Positions 58,559 to 64,000 of a stretch of 64,000 nt of DNA are shown one piece after another. The notes under the pieces are model-generated. The model made no database searches and was not told the origin of the DNA. It worked only from the letters and a program-made list of their open reading frames with translations. The position numbers were made by a program, and so were the translations under genes. Within the stretch, counting starts at the first letter, position 1. Each line of letters starts with the position of its first letter. Source of the DNA: SFFI01 sp964398655 (GTDB lineage: Bacteria; Bacillota; Clostridia; Saccharofermentanales; DTU023); contig CAYNNG010000004.1 in the NCBI GenBank assembly GCA_964398655.1, positions 1-64,000 on the forward strand, written 5' to 3'.

Positions 58559-59638
58559 ATGAAAAAGAATCTCTGTATCCTGTTCGGCGGTACGTCTGCC
58601 GAATATGCTATTTCTTTGCTTTCCACCGCCAACGTTTTATCCCAATGCCGAAAGCTGCCGGACTATGACATCTTTTTGCTGGGTATCAGCCAGACCGGTG
58701 TTTTTTACGAGTATCTGGGCCCTGACGACCGCATCCCTACTGACGAGTGGTTAGCCGATCCTGAGTTAGTGCGGCCTATAAGTTTTATCCCAGGCAAACT
58801 GCAGGGCTACCGCCGCGCAGCCTCTGGACCTAACCAGGCCACGTCCGACCAGCATATAGATATCTTCTTTCCGGTGCTCCATGGTCAAGATGGGGAGGGA
58901 GGACCCTTGCAAGGCTTTCTCGAAATTCTCGGTGCCCCTTATGTAGGCTGTAAGCACCTAGCTGCAGGTCTCATGATGGACAAGGCTTTTGCCAACACAC
59001 TTTTTGAACAAGGCGGTCTGGCCCAGACCCCTTGGTTGAGCCTTAAGCGCCAGTCCACACTGCCCACTTACGCGCAATTGGCGAAGAAAATGTCGGCTAA
59101 GGGCGTAGCTTTCCCCCTCTTCGTTAAGCCGGCCAATACCGGGTCTTCCGTGGGTATTAGCAAGGTGACCGATCCTGAGGACCTGCCTGCGGCCCTGGAT
59201 CTAGCTTTCACTTATGACAGCAAACTGGTCATGGAAAATGCCGTCCAAGGAAGAGAACTGGAGGTTGCGGTTTTAGAAGATACCGATGGCCAGTTGATCG
59301 TTTCTCCCGCGGGGGAAATTGTGCCAGGACATGATTTCTATGACTATGACGATAAATACGCCGCCGACTCGCAATCCCAGCTTTTACTGCCTGCAGACCT
59401 CAGTCCTGACCAAAGTGCAGAAATACGCCGTATTGCCGCCCAGGCCTTCCAGTTGGCGGATTGTCGCGGCCTGGCCCGCGTAGACTTTTTCCTTCGTGCG
59501 GAGGACGGAGCCATCCTTATTAATGAGATAAATACCATGCCCGGCTTCACCGCCATAAGTATGTACAGCAAGCTCATTGCCTTAACTGGGCTCAGCCCCC
59601 AAGATCTCATGATCAAGCTCATACATTCTGCTTATTAG
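58559..59638 (+). CDS. ddl: D-alanine-D-alanine ligase
   Basis: Ddl joins two D-Ala residues for the peptidoglycan stem. 359-residue ATP-grasp enzyme: N-terminal LFGGTSAEYAISLLSTANVL, FPVLHGQDGEGGPLQGFLE, VKPANTGSSVGISKV (ATP-binding), and the C-terminal ARVDFFLR and NEINTMPGFT metal-binding part. Tyr/Phe position that separates D-Ala from D-Lac ligases was not assigned with certainty. AAGGGG precedes the ATG. It precedes a PBP gene, so a wall-synthesis group is formed. Confidence 0.95.
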   Translation: MKKNLCILFGGTSAEYAISLLSTANVLSQCRKLPDYDIFLLGISQTGVFYEYLGPDDRIPTDEWLADPELVRPISFIPGKLQGYRRAASGPNQATSDQHIDIFFPVLHGQDGEGGPLQGFLEILGAPYVGCKHLAAGLMMDKAFANTLFEQGGLAQTPWLSLKRQSTLPTYAQLAKKMSAKGVAFPLFVKPANTGSSVGISKVTDPEDLPAALDLAFTYDSKLVMENAVQGRELEVAVLEDTDGQLIVSPAGEIVPGHDFYDYDDKYAADSQSQLLLPADLSPDQSAEIRRIAAQAFQLADCRGLARVDFFLRAEDGAILINEINTMPGFTAISMYSKLIALTGLSPQDLMIKLIHSAY

Positions 59639-59661
59639 GGGTATACACGCAGAGGTTAGCC

Positions 59662-61878
59662 ATGTTGACCACCCACACACATCAGCTCTCAGCCTGGAGG
59701 GGCATCCGCCTTTTATGTTTAGCCCTCTTAGTCTTCTGCTGCGGGCTAAATGCTGCGTGTGGTCCCCAAGATATAATCAAGGATCCCCAAAATCCTACGT
59801 TTGCAAGTCCGGAAGATAAAACCGCTGTCCGGCCTGATCCTCAGGACACGGTTAACCGTGTGGTTGCAGCCCTGCAGGCGGATGATACACGGAGTCTGCT
59901 GAAAGATATCTATCCTCTTTCCTTGGAAAAATATGGAGAGGGCCAAATTGTGGACCGCAATGCCAAGATCCATCAGGATTTGGGTATTGAGGAAATCCGC
60001 TACGACAAGCTGGCTCCTACCCAAGAAGCTGCAGACACCGGCCAGCTTTTTTATTCTGCGGAGGTCCACCTGCGGGGGAAGTATGGAGACATTTCCGGCC
60101 CAGTATTACTAAGCTTTATTTGGCATCCCGATGCCCAGGCCTGGCAGCTTGAATGGACGCCCTCTTTAATTTTACCGGGCCTAAAGGCTACCGGTGAGGT
60201 CCAGGTGGAAACCCTGCCCGCGCAAAGAGGAGAAATTTTTGACCGGGCGGGCTGGCCCTTGGCAATCAATCGTACTGTCGCCCAAGTCTCTCTGGTTCCT
60301 CGGGATTTTGACCAGACTAAGATCCCAGAGGTTAATGATCTTTTGAACTTAACTCCGGGCACGATTGAGGCGAAACTGGCCCAATCTTGGGTCCAGGAGG
60401 ACAGCCTAGTACCGATTGGCCTGGTTCCAGAAATGCAAAATATCGACTACAAAGTTTTCCGCAGTCTGGGTCTGACCTGGACCGAACGCCCCTCCCGTTA
60501 CTATCCCTTCAAACAGGCCACAGCTCAACTCATAGGCTATGTGGGCCAACCTAGCGCTGAAGATTTTGCCAACCCCGATTTACCTGACTTATCTGAGGAG
60601 GATTTGGTCGGCAAGACGGGCTTGGAAGCCATATATGACCAAGAGCTGCGGGGCAAGCCCGGTATCCGGGTCTATATAAGTGGACAATATGAAAAAAGTC
60701 TTTATGAACAGCCTGCCCAGAACGGCCAGGACTTAAAACTCACGCTTGACGCCTTGGCCCAGCGTGACCTCTATGAGCGGGCGCAAGGGGAGAACTTGGT
60801 TCTCTCCGGTCTGGATCCTGAGACAGGACAGATCCTGGTTTTACTTTCTTCTCCCTCCTACGATCCTAATGATTTTGTCTTGGGTATCAGCCAAGAGGCC
60901 TACAACGCCCTGGCGCAAAACCCCGCCCAACCCTTGAGTCCCGCCTTTGCTGGCGCCACCAGCCCAGGCTCTACGCAAAAGCTTGCTACAGCTATCATTG
61001 CCTTGCGGAGCGGACAATGGGGTCTTCATGACAAGATGTATATTGAAGGAAAAGAGTGGCAGCCGGATGACTCCTGGGGCAACTACCATGTCACACGCTT
61101 TAGGGAGCTGGATCAGGAATTTGACCTGGCCGAAGCCCTGGTTTACTCTGACAATATTTTCTTTGCCCGCCTGGCTACTAATCTCGGGCCCGATATTTTC
61201 AATGCTGGTATGCATCAACTGGGACTGGGACAGAGTCTCACCCCGGATTATCCCTTTGCGGTGAGCCAAATATCTAACCATGGAGACCTGGAATCTGACG
61301 AAGGCATCTTGTTAGCCGATTCCTCTTATGGCCAGGGAGAAGTCCTTTATACGCCTATTCATTTGGCGGAAATTTATGCCAGCCTGGTCAATGGCGGCCG
61401 GCTCCTGCCTGTGACTTTGCTCCTGCCACCGGAAGAAGCGGAAGTCAGCGCTAAGCTTGAGGGTATTCAGGTTTTGGACCAAGAGGAAATTGAGACCCTC
61501 CAGGAAGCCCTGCGCAGAGTGGTGACTGATCAGTACCCCGAGCAAATGTCCCGGACTAATCTTGAGCTTGCAGGCAAGTCCGGTACAGCCGAGCTGGGCC
61601 TAGATGACCAGGGTGAGCAGATGATTAACTCCTGGTTCGTGGGCTACGACCAAAAGCAGCCACATATCGTGATGGCCCAAACTTATTACCAGGCGCAGAA
61701 GGATGAGGATCCCTACCGCAGCCACGCTTTATTTGCGGATTATATGAGCCAGCTGGCTGGGGATAAGGGCTACCAGGTCCCCGCAATTAAGTGGGAAACC
61801 CTCCATGATCCCCAACAAATACCGGCTTTCCACTTTTATGAAGCACCCGAAGAAGAGGATACAGAGGAGGAGAGCTAA
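59662..61878 (+). CDS. MecA-like class B penicillin-binding protein with lipobox
   Basis: 738 residues. Signal segment about 14-32 ends in LNAAC with Cys33 as lipidation site, so it is a likely lipoprotein (as in PBP2a/PBP3 of Firmicutes). Residues about 55-180 form an NTF2-like MecA_N domain, followed by the dimerisation domain (PAQRGEIFDRAGWPLAINR) and the transpeptidase domain: Ser437 in S-T-Q-K, Ser496 in S-D-N, Lys639 in K-S-G. Enzymes of this architecture include low-affinity PBPs that confer beta-lactam tolerance, but affinity cannot be read from sequence. It follows ddl by 23 bases. The Glu-rich C-terminus (EAPEEEDTEEES) is unusual. Confidence 0.88.
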   Translation: MLTTHTHQLSAWRGIRLLCLALLVFCCGLNAACGPQDIIKDPQNPTFASPEDKTAVRPDPQDTVNRVVAALQADDTRSLLKDIYPLSLEKYGEGQIVDRNAKIHQDLGIEEIRYDKLAPTQEAADTGQLFYSAEVHLRGKYGDISGPVLLSFIWHPDAQAWQLEWTPSLILPGLKATGEVQVETLPAQRGEIFDRAGWPLAINRTVAQVSLVPRDFDQTKIPEVNDLLNLTPGTIEAKLAQSWVQEDSLVPIGLVPEMQNIDYKVFRSLGLTWTERPSRYYPFKQATAQLIGYVGQPSAEDFANPDLPDLSEEDLVGKTGLEAIYDQELRGKPGIRVYISGQYEKSLYEQPAQNGQDLKLTLDALAQRDLYERAQGENLVLSGLDPETGQILVLLSSPSYDPNDFVLGISQEAYNALAQNPAQPLSPAFAGATSPGSTQKLATAIIALRSGQWGLHDKMYIEGKEWQPDDSWGNYHVTRFRELDQEFDLAEALVYSDNIFFARLATNLGPDIFNAGMHQLGLGQSLTPDYPFAVSQISNHGDLESDEGILLADSSYGQGEVLYTPIHLAEIYASLVNGGRLLPVTLLLPPEEAEVSAKLEGIQVLDQEEIETLQEALRRVVTDQYPEQMSRTNLELAGKSGTAELGLDDQGEQMINSWFVGYDQKQPHIVMAQTYYQAQKDEDPYRSHALFADYMSQLAGDKGYQVPAIKWETLHDPQQIPAFHFYEAPEEEDTEEES

Positions 61879-61919
61879 GCCCAAAATGGCTCTGTGTAGT
61901 TGCTGGACCATTTTTTGGG

Positions 61920-61925
61920 TATAAT
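61920..61925 (+). promoter_or_regulatory. -10 element 7 bases before a start codon
   Basis: TATAAT at 61920-61925 lies so close to the ATG at 61933 that transcription would begin at or next to the start codon. No ribosome-binding site is present between them. The best -35 (TTGCTG, 61900-61905) is only 14 bases away, so promoter strength is uncertain. Confidence 0.45.
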
Positions 61926-61932
61926 AACGAAC

Positions 61933-63069
61933 ATGGAAAATCAAAGTAATACAGATCAAGTAAGTTCCAAGCCTCGCAGAAACGCTAAACTGTCTTGCAG
62001 ATATGGTGGGCTTGTTGTGGGCTTGCTTTTTTGCCTTTGCTTTTTTACGGCCTGCTCTGGCCTGAACCTTGCACCACAAGAGTCGGCGACCTTTTCTTTC
62101 TCTGCCCCTAGTGGTCAGGCAGAAGCGGCCTCCGCGGACCAAGCCGCTGCGCAAAATCCCGAATCTGATGCTATGGCAGCCCCTGCAGAGAACCCTAACC
62201 AGCCAACAGCAGCCCCGAATGACCCCAACGGCCAGGCGGCAGCTGAAGCGGCAAGTCTCAGCACAGAGGGCTTGGAAGCTCAAGCCAAGACAGCCAAGGC
62301 TGCCGACCTGGAAGTTGACCGTCCCACCAATCCCTTTTCTGCTCAAGCCCGTATTCCTCTCTATGCCCGCCTGGAAGATGCAGAAATCAATGATGAGCCC
62401 GCGGTTCCTGTATCTGTACCCAAAGACAACCCGATCAGAGGTATTGCAGGCTCGCGGGTGGAGCGCTTTTTCCGCACCCTGTCCGTAAACCCCGTAACCT
62501 ACCACTACGCGGTCTTGCCTTCGGAAGGTGACCTGAAAGATGCGGAGGATATCGATGCTTTGGAAGTCTATATTGCCCTGAAGGACGACATAGCCTACAT
62601 GCGCATAGACACCAAGGACTCAGCCCTGGCCCTCTTACAGCTCTCTTCCTCCACCTATTACCAAATGGACCTGATAGCCGGGACCTATGAGATTTTGCCG
62701 GGACTGACCACCCAGTCCAACGAGCTTTCTATGGAGGCCTTCCGTCAGCTGGAGACCAACGCCGGAAACTTTATCAATACCGGCGCGGGACCGGCGATCT
62801 TCTTTGGGCAGAAAGTAAACTTTGAAGAGTTTACGGCAGATGGGGAATCCTATGTGCGCTATTATTTTGTAGGTGATGTCCTGGTCGGCCACCGGCGTTT
62901 TGAAGACGGTAAAATCGTGCGTACCGTACGCGTTTTTGAAGCCTCCAACCGTTATGATGAGGAGGTTTTCCAGATTCCTGAGGGACTCAAACAGGTTTCT
63001 CCCGGTGAAACCCTGCCGAGGATTTCAGAAAAGGCATCCGGAGTCACCGTACCCAACCTCAATCCCTAA
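61933..63069 (+). CDS. Lipoprotein of unknown function
   Basis: 378 residues. Signal peptide (GGLVVGLLFCLCFFTAC) with lipobox FTAC and Cys41 as modified residue. An Ala/Gln/Pro-rich linker runs to about 120, then a globular domain (about 160-360) with YHYAVLPSEGDL, YYQMDLIAGTYEILPG and FGQKVNFEEFTADGESYVRY, of beta-rich LolA/RseB-like appearance, though I cannot assign it to a family. An alternative TTG start at 61900 gives 11 more residues. It has no visible Shine-Dalgarno site and may be leaderless. Located after the PBP gene; a terminator follows. Confidence 0.75.
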   Translation: MENQSNTDQVSSKPRRNAKLSCRYGGLVVGLLFCLCFFTACSGLNLAPQESATFSFSAPSGQAEAASADQAAAQNPESDAMAAPAENPNQPTAAPNDPNGQAAAEAASLSTEGLEAQAKTAKAADLEVDRPTNPFSAQARIPLYARLEDAEINDEPAVPVSVPKDNPIRGIAGSRVERFFRTLSVNPVTYHYAVLPSEGDLKDAEDIDALEVYIALKDDIAYMRIDTKDSALALLQLSSSTYYQMDLIAGTYEILPGLTTQSNELSMEAFRQLETNAGNFINTGAGPAIFFGQKVNFEEFTADGESYVRYYFVGDVLVGHRRFEDGKIVRTVRVFEASNRYDEEVFQIPEGLKQVSPGETLPRISEKASGVTVPNLNP

Positions 63070-63098
63070 TTGATAAATTTGTGAATTTCCATGACAAT

Positions 63099-63133
63099 AA
63101 AGCACCGTTTCTCTGGCAGAGACGGTGCTTTTT
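63099..63133 (+). terminator. Terminator after the lipoprotein gene
   Basis: AAAGCACCGT...TCTCT pairs with AGAGACGGTGCTTT (small internal bulge), loop of 3, followed by T residues to 63133. Confidence 0.85.
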
Positions 63134-63141
63134 ATGGTTTA

Positions 63142-63150
63142 TGCTATACT
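63142..63150 (+). promoter_or_regulatory. Extended -10 promoter for the exporter gene
   Basis: TGC followed by TATACT (63145-63150), an extended -10, 32 bases before the ATG at 63183. No strong -35. Confidence 0.5.
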
Positions 63151-63182
63151 TAAGCAATCTTGAGCAAGATAGGTTGAACGCT

Positions 63183-64000
63183 ATGAACAAGACTGCTAAA
63201 GCTATTCTCCGCCACAAAAAAGTTATACTTACGATCTTCCTTGTGCTCGGCTTGATCTCCACATTTTTAGCAAGCAAGGTTAAGGTAAATTATGACATAA
63301 TTCAGTATTTGCCGGAGGATGTACCCTCCAGCACCGCGATCAAAGTGCTGGACCAGGAGTTTCAGGAGCAGATCCCCAATTTAAGTATTGCGGTACCAGA
63401 CTTGGACCTGCCCTCGGCCCTGGCGCTAAAGGCCAAAATTGCCTCACACCCTGCGGTGATTTCGGTGACCTGGCTGGATGATCTGTATGATTTGGCCCAG
63501 CCCCTGGAGACTATCCCCCAGGAGGGCAGGGAGGCTTTTTTCAAAGAGGGAGAAGCCCATTATATCGTTAATGTCAAGGCTCAAAACTACAGTAAGACCA
63601 TTCAAGAACTCAGAGATTTGATCGGTGGAAAAGTTGCCATGAGCGGGCAGGCTGTGCAATTTGCTCAAGCCAACTTGGCGGCCGGAGAAGAGATCGCCCG
63701 CATTATGCTCTTTGCCATCCCCCTGGCCTTGGTGATTCTGATTTTATCCACACGCTCCTACGTGGAGCCCCTGATTTTCCTCTTTACGGTGCTCATTGCG
63801 GTCCTCTTCAACATGGGGACCAACATTTTTCTTGCCCAAATTTCCTTTATTTCCCAAGCTGTGGCGGCCGTCCTGCAAATGGCTGTATCCATGGACTACT
63901 CCATTTTTATGCTCAACCGCTTTAACCATTTCCGCGCTGCGGGCGATGACGTAGACACCGCCATGCAAAAGGCTATGGTTAAGTCCTTTTCTTCCATTAC
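63183..64000 (+). CDS. MMPL/RND superfamily exporter, 5' part (cut by window end)
   Basis: Open from ATG 63183 to the window end, 272 codons. The N-terminal membrane segment (KVILTIFLVLGLISTFL) is followed by NYDIIQYLPEDVPSSTAIKVL, the extracytoplasmic porter-type domain start typical of YdfJ/MMPL proteins, and from about residue 180 a block of membrane helices (ILFAIPLALVILILS-like region, then PLIFLFTVLIAVLFNMG). VSMDYSIFMLNRF is the family's D-Y pair motif in TM4. Such proteins export lipids or hydrophobic compounds by proton antiport. The full protein is expected to be 700 residues or more. Its ribosome site (AGGTTG) is weak. Confidence 0.85.
   Translation, partial: MNKTAKAILRHKKVILTIFLVLGLISTFLASKVKVNYDIIQYLPEDVPSSTAIKVLDQEFQEQIPNLSIAVPDLDLPSALALKAKIASHPAVISVTWLDDLYDLAQPLETIPQEGREAFFKEGEAHYIVNVKAQNYSKTIQELRDLIGGKVAMSGQAVQFAQANLAAGEEIARIMLFAIPLALVILILSTRSYVEPLIFLFTVLIAVLFNMGTNIFLAQISFISQAVAAVLQMAVSMDYSIFMLNRFNHFRAAGDDVDTAMQKAMVKSFSSI

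Noticed and set aside
1..64000. CRISPR arrays, rRNA operons and insertion sequences.
   Set aside because: No regularly spaced repeats of CRISPR size, no rRNA signature sequences and no transposase reading frames were seen on either strand.

Overview
The window is a low-GC-lineage Gram-positive chromosome segment, almost certainly an anaerobic member of the Clostridia (Firmicutes). This rests on gene order (rimP-nusA-ylxR/ylxQ-infB-rbfA-nrnA-truB-ribF; mraZ-rsmH-ftsL-PASTA PBP; nrdR next to ftsZ), RNase J, Shine-Dalgarno starts of the GGAGG type, and a UGA-recoded selenoprotein of the Stickland glycine/sarcosine/betaine reductase family. Base composition looks moderate (roughly half G+C by eye, not computed). 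It is a draft scaffold: three runs of exactly 100 N are present, and two of them are flanked by an identical 55-base sequence on each side, so they are assembler joins rather than real gaps.

Layout. 1-365: tail of a tyrosine recombinase with 11-bp direct repeats, a CCA-ending att-like sequence and a terminator, i.e. the edge of an integrated element. 452-5128: radA, ispD, and a large unusual membrane protein (PP2C-like domain, about 250 residues of Tyr/Gln/Asp/Gly-rich repeats, one membrane segment, C-terminal LysM). 5300-8385 (minus): hinT and alaS. 8722-12053: a MurE-like ligase with altered motifs, decayed remains of secreted proteins (DUF3160 and FG-GAP-like), rpsU. 12183-19433: recJ, relA/spoT, rnjA (minus), a CopZ-like metallochaperone, rpsT. 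19511-19586: tRNA-Thr(UGU), followed by a repeat-bearing scar.

20050-26054 is the accessory highlight: an N-carbamoylsarcosine amidohydrolase-like enzyme, a D-hydantoinase/dihydropyrimidinase-type amidohydrolase, GrdX, a GrdE-type proprotein, a GrdB-type selenoprotein (in-frame UGA at 25021 with a SECIS-like hairpin just downstream) and a Crp/Fnr-type regulator. Read together they outline a route from a cyclic ureide (hydantoin or N-methylhydantoin, the latter derived from creatinine) through an N-carbamoyl amino acid to glycine or sarcosine, then reductive cleavage on a selenoenzyme. The common components GrdA, GrdC, GrdD and the thioredoxin pair are not in this window.

26300-40400: a PHP-type phosphatase, a small P-loop protein, mscL, then the translation/RNA operon rimP to ribF, followed by lgt, a SEDS glycosyltransferase (rodA-like) and a ZIP metal transporter. 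40520-53209: the division and cell wall (dcw) cluster under a promoter with MraZ-box repeats: mraZ, rsmH, ftsL, a PASTA-bearing PBP, murF, mraY, ftsW, murG, ftsQ/divIB, ftsZ; murE, murD and murC are missing from their usual places. 53301-58537: nrdR, nth, recG, rsmD, coaD and a TGP-repeat coiled-coil protein. 58559-64000: ddl, a MecA-like lipoprotein PBP, an unknown lipoprotein and the start of an MMPL/RND-type exporter cut by the window end.
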